A DNA stretch of 6,602 nucleotides from Alistipes sp. (GTDB lineage Bacteria > Bacteroidota > Bacteroidia > Bacteroidales > Rikenellaceae), in assembly GCA_017391665.1 (NCBI GenBank), contig JAFOXS010000202.1, forward strand, positions 1 through 6,602, given 5' to 3'. The notes beneath the pieces are model-generated. The model was not told the origin of the DNA, ran no database searches, and was given only the letters and a program-made list of their open reading frames with translations. Positions 1-6,570 of the stretch are shown piece by piece. A program made the position numbers and the translations under genes. Numbering within the stretch: position 1 is the stretch's first letter; each line of letters opens with the position of its first letter.

Positions 1-711
1 ATCCTCACCGAGTTTGACTTCGAGGAGGGTCAGGCACGCTGTGCGTTTGGTCGCAACGCTGATTGCTGGGTGCTGCGTATCGCTTCGGCTACGCAACCTG
101 AGCATATCTTCCTCTACGACCGTCACACAAAGTGTGCGCGCACAAATGCCGGCGTTGTGGGGTGCAATCCCTCGTTTATGCGCTTTGGATTGTGGTTTGT
201 CTTTAATATTGCTACGGTGCAACATCTCGCAGCCGCCGTTCACTCGTCGGTTATTGTGAAGGATGGCCGTGCGGTGATGTTTCTGGGCGAGTCGGGCACG
301 GGAAAGAGTACCCATACACGTCTGTGGCGTGAGAATATTGCGGGCGCAACGCTACTCAACGACGATAGTCCCTTTGTGGGCGTAGAGGATGGTCGGGTGG
401 TGGTCTATGGCTCGCCATGGAGTGGCAAGACTCCTTACTATAAGGCGGAGAGTTATCCCTTGCTCGCTATTGTGCGCCTCTCGCAAGCACCGCATAACAG
501 GATACGCCCCTTGAGAGGAGTGCAGGCCATAGGTGCTCTGCTACCGTCGTTGCCGCCAGCATTTGCCTTTGATCGGGAGCTGGAGGAGCATACGCTGGCT
601 ACGTTGTCGGCCGTGTTGCGAGGTGTGAAGGCATATCATCTGGAGTGCCTGCCCAATGGCGAGGCGGCACGGTTGTCGTGCGAAACGGTTTTTGGCGATG
701 CAGATAAGTAA
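1..711 (+). CDS. HPr kinase/PEP carboxykinase-fold P-loop protein, 5'-truncated by the window edge
   Basis: The frame is open from base 1 to a TAA at 709-711, giving 236 visible codons; an ATG at 70 is internal, and the true start lies upstream of the window. The clear landmark is a Walker A loop, GESGTGKST (visible residues 96-104, Lys102), preceded by hydrophobic strands. It is followed by LLNDDSP with Asp121/Asp122, which sits where HPr kinase has its Walker B/catalytic Asp region. Next comes GSPWSGK (137-143), a Gly/Pro/Trp motif that I recall from Bacteroidetes proteins annotated loosely as HPr kinase or 'PEP carboxykinase (ATP)'. These are usually about 300 aa, so roughly 60-70 residues are missing here. 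The fold binds ATP and transfers phosphate, and some relatives phosphorylate lasso peptides; the substrate here is unknown. It is not the classical HprK, since the full HPr kinase signature is not seen. It overlaps the next gene, an S26-type peptidase, by 14 bases, which implies co-translation. Fold assignment is fairly sure, function is not. Confidence 0.8.
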   Translation: MLTEFDFEEGQARCAFGRNADCWVLRIASATQPEHIFLYDRHTKCARTNAGVVGCNPSFMRFGLWFVFNIATVQHLAAAVHSSVIVKDGRAVMFLGESGTGKSTHTRLWRENIAGATLLNDDSPFVGVEDGRVVVYGSPWSGKTPYYKAESYPLLAIVRLSQAPHNRIRPLRGVQAIGALLPSLPPAFAFDRELEEHTLATLSAVLRGVKAYHLECLPNGEAARLSCETVFGDADK

Positions 712-1138
712 CGATATATTCTTTGCCGAGGTGGAGCGATTGCTCGGTGAGGGTGGCGAGGTGATGATCACTATTCGTGGTAATAGCATGCAACCGATGT
801 TGCGCGACAGTCGCGATAAGGTAGTGCTGCGACGCTATGAGGGTGATGAATTGCAGCGTGGTGATGTGATGCTGTTTCGCTACCGTGGAGGATATGTTCT
901 GCATCGTGTGGTGAGCATCGATGGCGAGCGGATAGTGTTTTCGGGCGATGGAAACTACAAACTCTACGAGCAGGCCATAACAAAGGATATTGTGGCGCGT
1001 ATGGTGGCGTATGTAAAGAATGGTCGTAGGGTAGAGTGTACGGACAGAGAGTGGCTGCGCTACTCGCGGGTGTGGATGGCTCTGCCGATGCTGCTGCGCC
1101 GAGTGATTATGGGAATAAAAAGAAGAATAAAAATATAA
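698..1138 (+). CDS. S24/S26-family peptidase, Ser-His (SipW/archaeal-like) type, 146 aa
   Basis: This is a small serine peptidase of the signal-peptidase/LexA-like superfamily. The nucleophile motif is GNSMQP with Ser30, followed by a GDVMLF strand (55-60), then YVLHRVV with His69, and a GDGN box (83-86). In bacterial signal peptidase I the general base is a Lys; a His followed by Arg, as here, is the pattern of archaeal, ER and SipW-type enzymes. No N-terminal membrane anchor is visible: the first hydrophobic stretch is short and interrupted by acidic residues. The C-terminus (about 124-146) is hydrophobic and very basic, so peripheral membrane contact is possible. I chose ATG 698, 14 bases inside the upstream kinase-fold gene, because the domain starts soon after it; an in-frame ATG at 656 would add 14 mostly basic residues. 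No Shine-Dalgarno is seen, so coupling to the upstream gene is likely. Substrate unknown; a peptide handled by the neighbouring kinase-like protein is an inference. Confidence 0.83.
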   Translation: MQISNDIFFAEVERLLGEGGEVMITIRGNSMQPMLRDSRDKVVLRRYEGDELQRGDVMLFRYRGGYVLHRVVSIDGERIVFSGDGNYKLYEQAITKDIVARMVAYVKNGRRVECTDREWLRYSRVWMALPMLLRRVIMGIKRRIKI

Positions 1139-1146
1139 AAGGAATT

Positions 1147-1629
1147 ATGGACTTACGAATTGGACATGGATACGATGTGCACGCTTTGGCAGAAGGGTTA
1201 CCCTTGTGGCTGGGAGGCGTGAAGATTGAGCATACGAAGGGTTGTGTGGCACACTCTGATGGCGATGTGGTTATCCACGCGCTGTGTGATGCTCTGCTCG
1301 GCGCATTGGCGCTGGGCGATATAGGTAAACTATTCCCCGACACCGATATGGCATATAAGGGCATTGACTCGAAGATACTTCTGCGCCGTGTGTGCGAGGT
1401 GGTGGCCGAGCGTGGCTATGCGATTTCGAATGTGGATTGCACCATCGCTATGCAGCGCCCTAAGTTGCGCCCCCATATCGACACTATGCGCGAGACTATG
1501 GCCTCGGTGATGGGCCTCGATGTAGATCGCGTATTGGTCAAGGCCACAACCACCGAGCGTATGGGTTTCGAAGGCCGTGAGGAGGGTGTTTCGACGCACG
1601 CCGTGGCACTGCTTGTAAAGCACGAATAA
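1147..1629 (+). CDS. ispF: 2-C-methyl-D-erythritol 2,4-cyclodiphosphate synthase
   Basis: IspF is a cytosolic homotrimer that turns CDP-methylerythritol 2-phosphate into methylerythritol 2,4-cyclodiphosphate with release of CMP. This is the fifth step of the MEP isoprenoid pathway. The 160-aa length is normal for the family. The metal ligands are visible: Asp10 and His12 in GHGYDVH and His44 in GDVVIHALCDALLGA. Other signatures are HSDGD (36-40), GDIGKLFPDTD (57-67) and the C-terminal substrate-binding block KATTTERMGFEGREEG (132-147). The ATG at 1147 is chosen because the family begins right at this RIGHGYDVH block; the frame extends further upstream only as a shadow of the peptidase gene. 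A purine-rich AAAAGGA sits just upstream (1137-1143). It lies 8 bases after the S26 peptidase, so it is probably on the same transcript, and is followed by a strong terminator. No functional link with the two genes upstream is evident. Confidence 0.98.
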   Translation: MDLRIGHGYDVHALAEGLPLWLGGVKIEHTKGCVAHSDGDVVIHALCDALLGALALGDIGKLFPDTDMAYKGIDSKILLRRVCEVVAERGYAISNVDCTIAMQRPKLRPHIDTMRETMASVMGLDVDRVLVKATTTERMGFEGREEGVSTHAVALLVKHE

Positions 1630-1653
1630 AACATTTCAGCGTTACATAAAATT

Positions 1654-1687
1654 AGCCTGCTACCCCGGGGGTGGCAGGCTTTGTTTT
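1654..1687 (+). terminator. Rho-independent terminator of the ispF operon, probably bidirectional
   Basis: A GC-rich stem-loop starts 25 bases after the ispF stop. The arm AGCCTGC (1654-1660) pairs with GCAGGCT (1674-1680). The stem extends inward through a T-G wobble, A-T and C-G pairs to a small loop around 1666-1668. It is followed on the + strand by TTTGTTTT (1680-1687). On the - strand the same stem is followed by AATTTT, and the stop codon of the last - strand gene lies 9 bases before it. It can therefore serve both converging operons. No protein gene lies in 1630-1688. Confidence 0.9.
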
Positions 1688-1688
1688 A

Positions 1689-2309
1689 CTACCTCTCGCG
1701 TGTGCGTTGCCCTACGGAGCCGATGTAGCGCATAGCACCGTCGGGGCTTTCGACTGTGAGTTCGGTCTGTCCCGTGACGGTCGAGATCACCAGCGCAAAG
1801 TCATACTTCTTGCCCCGATCATCGACCGAGAAGGAGATGTTCCACTGCGTCTGGAACTTGGCCGAGGCAAAGTCTTCCATCTCGCTCGAGTCGAAGTTGA
1901 TGATCGAGATCTGCCGCATTGTGCCGCGCTCCATGGGCAGATGCACCTCCACCATTACGGGCGAAAAGTAGGCGTAGAAATAGTCGGCATAGACCATGCG
2001 TATCTCCCCATCGGGTACGGCCTGCATAGCCGTAGGATAGAATGCAAAGGAGCGTGTGGCAACGAGCGAGTCGATCGAAAAGGCATACAGCCGTGCCCGC
2101 TCGGCTCGCTGCTCGCGCCGCGATAGAAACTTCTCAGGTGAGGGTGCTGTCTGTGCAATGCTGTCGGTTGAGGTGTAGGGCGTCTGCTCAACGGGAACAA
2201 TCGTTGTGACGGGCACCGAGTCGCGCTCGATTGAGAGTTGCTGCGTGGTGTTTTGCGCCATGGCGTGTGTCGTAGCAGCAAGCATAAGGAGTGTAATCAG
2301 GGCTCTCAT
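1689..2309 (-). CDS. DUF4251-type exported protein (paralogue A, 206 aa)
   Basis: The protein begins with a clear signal peptide: basic Arg2, a hydrophobic core at 3-13 and a probable cleavage after AMA, before Gln19. It is thus periplasmic or further exported. A Ser/Thr/Pro-rich linker (about 20-57) and a charged helix rich in Arg/Glu (about 60-75) follow. The rest (about 78-200) resembles DUF4251 of Bacteroidales: a 'sIDSLV...FAFYP...P.GEI' opening, alternating beta strands, a 'W.ISFSVDD.G..Y.F.L.IS' core and an ending 'G..ELTVES......YIGSV'. The biochemical role of this family is not known to me, and no catalytic motif is visible. The ATG at 2309 follows the stop of the paralogous gene by only 2 bases, so the two are probably translationally coupled. 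It is the last gene before the shared terminator. The family call comes from recalled pattern resemblance, and the pairing with its neighbour is directly visible. Confidence 0.82.
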   Translation of the reverse strand: MRALITLLMLAATTHAMAQNTTQQLSIERDSVPVTTIVPVEQTPYTSTDSIAQTAPSPEKFLSRREQRAERARLYAFSIDSLVATRSFAFYPTAMQAVPDGEIRMVYADYFYAYFSPVMVEVHLPMERGTMRQISIINFDSSEMEDFASAKFQTQWNISFSVDDRGKKYDFALVISTVTGQTELTVESPDGAMRYIGSVGQRTRER

Positions 2310-2311
2310 GA

Positions 2312-2863
2312 TTAATAGATTTTAGTGATTGTACCCGTATATTGCACCGTGTTGTACCATGTGGAGGCGATGGTGAGCGTCGCACCACCGTGTGAGTAGA
2401 TGTCGTAGGTGAAGGTGTAGTCGTTGCCATCGTCAAGCGTGGTGTTGAACGACACCTGCCAGCCGTAGTGGGTCTGGACGGTGAGATAGTTCTTGAGCAT
2501 GGGCGACACCTGATTCAGAACCACGTAGCGATAGGGCGCAACGATGCCGGTGTAGTAGGGCAGACAGATGTCCAGCGTGCCGCGCCAGACGATGGTCATG
2601 AAGTTGGCATTGGCAAACATGTGCAGCTGCCCGGCGGGTTGAATCTGCACACTCTGCGGATTGAATTCGAAATTGTGGGAGAGGACAATGGAGTCGATCT
2701 GCTGCTCAAGTGAGGCAAGCCGTGCGGCACGATGCTCGATGCGCTCCTGATGAGTGGTGCTTCGCAGATACGACTCGTGAGTCTGTGCCGTAGCCCTATG
2801 GATGCAAGGGCCGCAAAAACTGCACGCAAGGATGCAGACAATAGTAAAAAGAAGTCGTTTCAT
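2312..2863 (-). CDS. DUF4251-type exported protein (paralogue B, 183 aa)
   Basis: The start at 2863 is fixed by the signal peptide MKRLLFTIVCILAC. Longer in-frame starts would run back into the uvrA end and bury this leader. Cleavage is most likely after ATA, before Gln27; ILAC (11-14) could be read as a weak lipobox, but it would give a very short leader. A charged segment (about 30-48) precedes the domain. From about residue 49 it matches its downstream neighbour: 'QIDSIV....FEFNP...Q..P.G', 'LP...G' , 'GWQVSFN', 'YTFTYDI' and 'GGATLTIAS......YTGTI'. The two are therefore diverged tandem duplicates of a Bacteroidales DUF4251-type protein. Function unknown. It lies 41 bases downstream of uvrA on the same strand, but a terminator-like hairpin covers its start codon, so its expression may differ from that of uvrA. 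Confidence 0.85.
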   Translation of the reverse strand: MKRLLFTIVCILACSFCGPCIHRATAQTHESYLRSTTHQERIEHRAARLASLEQQIDSIVLSHNFEFNPQSVQIQPAGQLHMFANANFMTIVWRGTLDICLPYYTGIVAPYRYVVLNQVSPMLKNYLTVQTHYGWQVSFNTTLDDGNDYTFTYDIYSHGGATLTIASTWYNTVQYTGTITKIY

Positions 2864-2893
2864 AGCATAAAAGGTTTTGCCTGAAACGACTTC
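2846..2893 (-). promoter_or_regulatory. Terminator-like hairpin overlapping the start of the DUF4251-type gene B
   Basis: GAAGTCGTTTCA and its exact reverse complement TGAAACGACTTC lie at 2851-2862 and 2882-2893, separated by 19 bases. Read on the - strand, the 12-bp stem starts 11 bases after the uvrA stop and is followed directly by TTTTT (2850-2846), the layout of an intrinsic terminator. The 3' arm holds the T and G of the gene B ATG (2863-2861) and codons 2-4 of that gene, and the T-run is part of codons 5 and 6. It could end uvrA transcripts, and in any read-through RNA it could hide the start codon. The stem is only moderately GC-rich. The structure is seen; its activity is inferred. 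Confidence 0.65.
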
Positions 2894-2904
2894 AAAATTC
2901 TTGC

Positions 2905-5733
2905 CTAAACGCCCATTTGCCGTAAAAATTCGCCCGTGACGCTGCACTCATTTGCTGCAACCTCGTGTGGCGTGCCTACGGCTATGATCCTGCCACCGCC
3001 GGCACCACCCTCGGGGCCGATGTCTATGATGTGGTCGGCAACCTTTATAACGTCGAGATTGTGCTCGATGACGATGGCCGTGTTGCCTCTGTCAACCAGC
3101 TTGTTGATGACCGAGAGCAGTTGGCGTATATCCTCGAAATGGAGTCCCGTGGTGGGCTCATCCAGAATGTAGAGTGTGCGACCAGTGTCGTTCTTCGACA
3201 GCTCGGCTGCCAACTTGATGCGCTGGCTCTCACCTCCCGAGAGCGTTGTGCAGGGCTGACCCAAAGTGAGATAACCCAGACCTACATCCTGAATAGCCTT
3301 GAGGCGTTGGTATATGGATGGTATGTTGGCGAAGAAATCGACTGCAATATTTACGGTCATGTTGAGCACATCGTCGATGTTCTTGCCCTTGTATTTTACC
3401 TCCAGCGTCTCGCGGTTGTAGCGGTGACCTCCGCACGCCTTGCAGCGCACATATACGTCGGGCAGGAAGTTCATCTCGATGGTCTGCACACCTGCGCCAC
3501 GGCACTCCTCGCAGTGACCGCCCTTCACGTTGAACGAGAAGCGTCCCGCCTTGAAGCCACGAATCTGCGCATCGGGTGTAGCCTCGAAGAGTTTGCGAAT
3601 GTCGGAGAATACGTTGGAGTAGGTAGCAGGGTTACTGCGTGGTGTGCGGCCTATGGGCGACTGATCCACCACAACCAGCTTGTCGATATTCTCGATACCC
3701 TCGATCGAATCGTATGCCAGCGGCTGGTCGAACGAACGGTATAGCTGGCGGCTAAGGATCGGGCGCAGTGTCTCGTTGATAAGAGTCGATTTGCCCGAGC
3801 CACTGACGCCCGTCACGCAGATAAACTTACCGAGCGGGAACTCGGCATCTATGCCCTTGAGGTTGTTGCCCCTCGCGCCACGAATGGTAATGCTCTGTCC
3901 CGTGCCCTCGCGAAGCGTAGAGGGGATCTCTATCTTGCGGCGACCACACAGGTAGTCTGCTGTGATGGATTGCGATTGCATGATGTCGTCGATGGTGCCC
4001 GTAGCCACTATCTGACCGCCACGGCGGCCAGCCTTGGGGCCTACATCTACAATGAAGTCGGCATGGCGCATCATCTCCTCATCGTGCTCCACGACAAGTA
4101 CCGAGTTGCCAGCATCGCGCAACTCCTGCAGAGTCTTTATCAGGCGGCGGTTGTCGCGCTGATGCAGACCGATGCTCGGCTCATCGAGGATGTAGAGGAC
4201 GTTGACAAGCTTCGAACCGATCTGCGTAGCAAGACGTATGCGCTGGCTCTCGCCACCCGAGAGTGAACGAGCCGAGCGACCAAGCGAGAGGTATCCCAGA
4301 CCCACCTGCATCAAAAAGTGCAGACGCTCGCGGATCTCCTTGACAATCTCCTGCGCGATCTTAAGCTCCTTGTCGTTGAAATGCTCCTCGATAGTGGACA
4401 TCCACTCCGAGAAGTCGGCAATCGACATGGCCGACACCTCGGCGATATTCTTGCCACCGATGCGGAACTGCAGCGACTCCTTCTTCAGACGTGAACCGCC
4501 ACAGACGCTGCACGGACGGTAGGCCATGAACTGCTCGCGCCACTTCTGCCCCTTCTTCGACTCCTCATCGTCCGTAGCCTGCACATATTCGGCCACACCC
4601 TCCCAGGGAATCATCCTGCGACCTGATAGTGAGGTGAACTCCGACAGATCGACCGTCAGGGGTTTGGGGTCGCCATAGAGTATGGCATTAAGACCATCCT
4701 CCGAGATGGTTGTGATGGGGTCGTCAAGAGAGAAGTCGTAGCGCTTGCCCAGAAGCGCGAGAAGGGTGAATATCTTGTTGTTCTTGAATTTTCCTATTGG
4801 CTCGATGGCTCCTTCGCGCAGGCTCTTGTTCTCGTCGGGGATGATCTTCTCCCTGTCGAATACGGCCTCCACTCCCAGTCCGCTGCATCGTGGGCAGGCG
4901 CCCTGCGGCGAGTTGAATGAGAAGGTGTGTGGTGCGGGATCCTCGAACGCTACACCCGTAGAGGGGCACATCAGGTGACGCGAGAAGTAACGCAGCCCTT
5001 CGGTGTCATAATCATACAGTGCCATCGTACCCTTGCCCTGACGCATGGCCTCCTTCAGAGAGCTCATTACGCGCTCGGCCTGATCCTCGGCGATGCGCAT
5101 ACGATCAACCACCAGATCGATGGTGTGGATCTTATAGCGGTCGAGTTTCATGCCTGCCGAGATCTCACGCACCTGGCCATCGATGCGGGCATAGATATAG
5201 CCTCGCTTGGCAAGCGACTCGAACAGTTCGCGGTAGTGACCCTTGCGGCCCTTGACGATGGGCGAGAGAAAAGCCACCTTGCGCCCTTCGAAACCCTCGA
5301 TGATAAGGTCGCAAATCTGCTCGTCGGTGTAGTGCACCATCTCCTCATCGGTGATGGGAGAGTAGGCTCGTGAGGCTCGTGCATACAAAAGTCGCAGGAA
5401 GTCGTTGATCTCGGTCACCGTTCCTACCGTTGAGCGGGGGTTCTTGTTGGTTGTCTTCTGCTCGATGGCCACCACGGGGCTAAGGCCCGTAATCTTATCC
5501 ACATCGGGACGCTCCATCGTGCCTACGAACTGGCGTGCGTAGGTGGACAGAGTCTCCATGTAGCGGCGTTGGCCCTCGGCGTATATGGTGTCAAAGGCTA
5601 AAGAGGATTTGCCCGAACCTGATAATCCCGTTATGACAACGAGTGCATAACGGGGTATTTCGACATCAATATTCTTCAGGTTGTGAACTCTTGCGCCTGT
5701 GACGACTATCTTATCATTCTCCTTGAATTTCAT
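2905..5733 (-). CDS. uvrA: Excinuclease ABC subunit A
   Basis: UvrA is the damage-sensing ATPase of nucleotide excision repair. As a dimer it scans DNA and loads UvrB at bulky lesions, after which UvrC cuts. At 942 aa the protein is full length (E. coli about 940). Two ABC modules are complete. Module one has Walker A GLSGSGKS (36-43), signature LSGGESQR (491-498) and Walker B YILDEPSIGLH (Asp517, Glu518). Module two has GVSGSGKS (642-649), LSGGESQR (831-838) and YILDEPTTGLH (Asp858, Glu859). The DNA-binding zinc module of the second half is intact, with Cys741, Cys744, Cys764 and Cys767. In the first zinc module the first CxxC pair is reduced to CPST (Cys256, Thr259), while Cys280 and Cys283 remain; I recall this change as common in Bacteroidetes. 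The ATG at 5733 gives the usual N-terminus just before VTGARVHNLKNI. It lies 22 bases after the TSUP gene and probably shares its transcript. No LexA-type operator was recognised. Confidence 0.99.
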   Translation of the reverse strand: MKFKENDKIVVTGARVHNLKNIDVEIPRYALVVITGLSGSGKSSLAFDTIYAEGQRRYMETLSTYARQFVGTMERPDVDKITGLSPVVAIEQKTTNKNPRSTVGTVTEINDFLRLLYARASRAYSPITDEEMVHYTDEQICDLIIEGFEGRKVAFLSPIVKGRKGHYRELFESLAKRGYIYARIDGQVREISAGMKLDRYKIHTIDLVVDRMRIAEDQAERVMSSLKEAMRQGKGTMALYDYDTEGLRYFSRHLMCPSTGVAFEDPAPHTFSFNSPQGACPRCSGLGVEAVFDREKIIPDENKSLREGAIEPIGKFKNNKIFTLLALLGKRYDFSLDDPITTISEDGLNAILYGDPKPLTVDLSEFTSLSGRRMIPWEGVAEYVQATDDEESKKGQKWREQFMAYRPCSVCGGSRLKKESLQFRIGGKNIAEVSAMSIADFSEWMSTIEEHFNDKELKIAQEIVKEIRERLHFLMQVGLGYLSLGRSARSLSGGESQRIRLATQIGSKLVNVLYILDEPSIGLHQRDNRRLIKTLQELRDAGNSVLVVEHDEEMMRHADFIVDVGPKAGRRGGQIVATGTIDDIMQSQSITADYLCGRRKIEIPSTLREGTGQSITIRGARGNNLKGIDAEFPLGKFICVTGVSGSGKSTLINETLRPILSRQLYRSFDQPLAYDSIEGIENIDKLVVVDQSPIGRTPRSNPATYSNVFSDIRKLFEATPDAQIRGFKAGRFSFNVKGGHCEECRGAGVQTIEMNFLPDVYVRCKACGGHRYNRETLEVKYKGKNIDDVLNMTVNIAVDFFANIPSIYQRLKAIQDVGLGYLTLGQPCTTLSGGESQRIKLAAELSKNDTGRTLYILDEPTTGLHFEDIRQLLSVINKLVDRGNTAIVIEHNLDVIKVADHIIDIGPEGGAGGGRIIAVGTPHEVAANECSVTGEFLRQMGV

Positions 5734-5755
5734 CTAAATCTACTCTCTTAAACTG

Positions 5756-6544
5756 TTACGCCAGCATTGCGTACAACATATCCTGCATTGAGATCAATCC
5801 CACAAGATCGGCAAAGCATATCATGATAATGACAAATGTCGCCCATCTCACGAACGTCACACCCCACGATATTACATAGCGCGAGGCAAGGTATGCTCCC
5901 ACGACATTGCCTAAACCGTGCCATAGACCATAAGCGTAATCGACCTGTCCGTTGACCATAAAGATGATGAGCGAGAATGGGGTAGCGACAAAGATAATAA
6001 AACACTTTACGACGTTGGCGGTGACAATATCCAGATCCATCAGCCATATCGTAGCGGCCAGAATCACATAACCCAGACCTACATAGATGTAACCACCGTA
6101 GAATCCCATAAACAGGAACAGCAAGTAGTGCCACCAGCGCACCACCAGCGGATGGCCACCGTGGATGTTGGGATGCTTGTGGCTCTTGTCGAAGATCATA
6201 TAGAGCAGCACGACCGTGAGCACGATGGTCATACAGATCTTGAAAATCGAATCGCTGATCTGGCTGGCCACAAGCGAGCCCGCAATGTTTCCTATGACGG
6301 CAGGAATGGAGAGTTTTATGCCGCTGCGGATGTCGAGCATACGCTTGCGCAGAAATGTGATCGACGAAGTGAGATTCTGCAACACCACGGCGATACGATT
6401 GGTTCCGTTCGAGACGTTGATAGGCAGGCCAATCACCGTAAAGAGTGTCATCGAGATGAACGCACCGCCTCCTGCGAGTGTGTTGATCACACCCACAACG
6501 ATGCCCGAGAGCACCAGCATTGCGATAATCAATGTTTCATTCAT
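5756..6544 (-). CDS. TauE/SafE (TSUP) family membrane transporter, 262 aa
   Basis: This is an inner-membrane protein with about eight hydrophobic segments. It shows the internal two-fold repeat of the TSUP family. Repeat one has a first helix ending in INTLAGGGAFI (20-30) and the SNGTNR motif (45-50). Repeat two has GFYGGYIYVGLGY (147-159) and TANVVK (175-180) in the matching places. Length is normal for the family (about 250-270). Members move sulfite, sulfoacetate, sulfide-type or other small anions, often outward; the substrate cannot be told from sequence, and no sulfur-metabolism gene is visible nearby. A loop between the halves (about 119-136) carries His122, His124, His128 and His131. 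The ATG at 6544 is the first in frame and begins the first membrane helix; a second ATG 4 bases on is out of frame. It appears to be the first gene of the - strand operon leading into uvrA. Confidence 0.92.
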   Translation of the reverse strand: MNETLIIAMLVLSGIVVGVINTLAGGGAFISMTLFTVIGLPINVSNGTNRIAVVLQNLTSSITFLRKRMLDIRSGIKLSIPAVIGNIAGSLVASQISDSIFKICMTIVLTVVLLYMIFDKSHKHPNIHGGHPLVVRWWHYLLFLFMGFYGGYIYVGLGYVILAATIWLMDLDIVTANVVKCFIIFVATPFSLIIFMVNGQVDYAYGLWHGLGNVVGAYLASRYVISWGVTFVRWATFVIIMICFADLVGLISMQDMLYAMLA

Positions 6545-6570
6545 CGTCCGACAGCGATTTTTCTATTTCG

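Noticed and set aside
286..312. The P-loop as evidence for a classical HPr kinase or true PEP carboxykinase
   Set aside because: The surrounding sequence lacks the full signatures of either enzyme; only the shared fold is supported.
656..697. Longer start for the S26 peptidase at ATG 656
   Set aside because: It would add a basic stretch unlike the family and lie 56 bases inside the upstream gene; ATG 698 fits the domain better, though it is not proven.
1114..1146. A-rich stretch before ispF as an internal promoter
   Set aside because: It encodes the basic tail of the peptidase and the ispF ribosome-binding region, and no promoter boxes are recognisable.
1671..2126. A 151-codon + strand open frame opposite DUF4251-type gene A
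   Set aside because: It starts inside the terminator stem-loop and mirrors a convincing exported protein on the other strand, so it is a shadow.
2893..2900. GAATTTTG on the - strand as a -7 promoter box for gene B
   Set aside because: It matches the TAnnTTTG consensus except for the first base, but no well-spaced -33 box was found and it overlaps the hairpin arm.
2864..2947. N-terminal extension of DUF4251-type gene B to 2947
   Set aside because: It would overlap the uvrA end and place a typical signal peptide at residue 29, so ATG 2863 is preferred.
2965..3744. A 259-codon open frame on the + strand opposite uvrA, and further long antisense frames up to 5373
   Set aside because: They lie wholly opposite a full-length, motif-complete uvrA and show no recognisable domain. 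They are expected from GC-biased codon use on the other strand.
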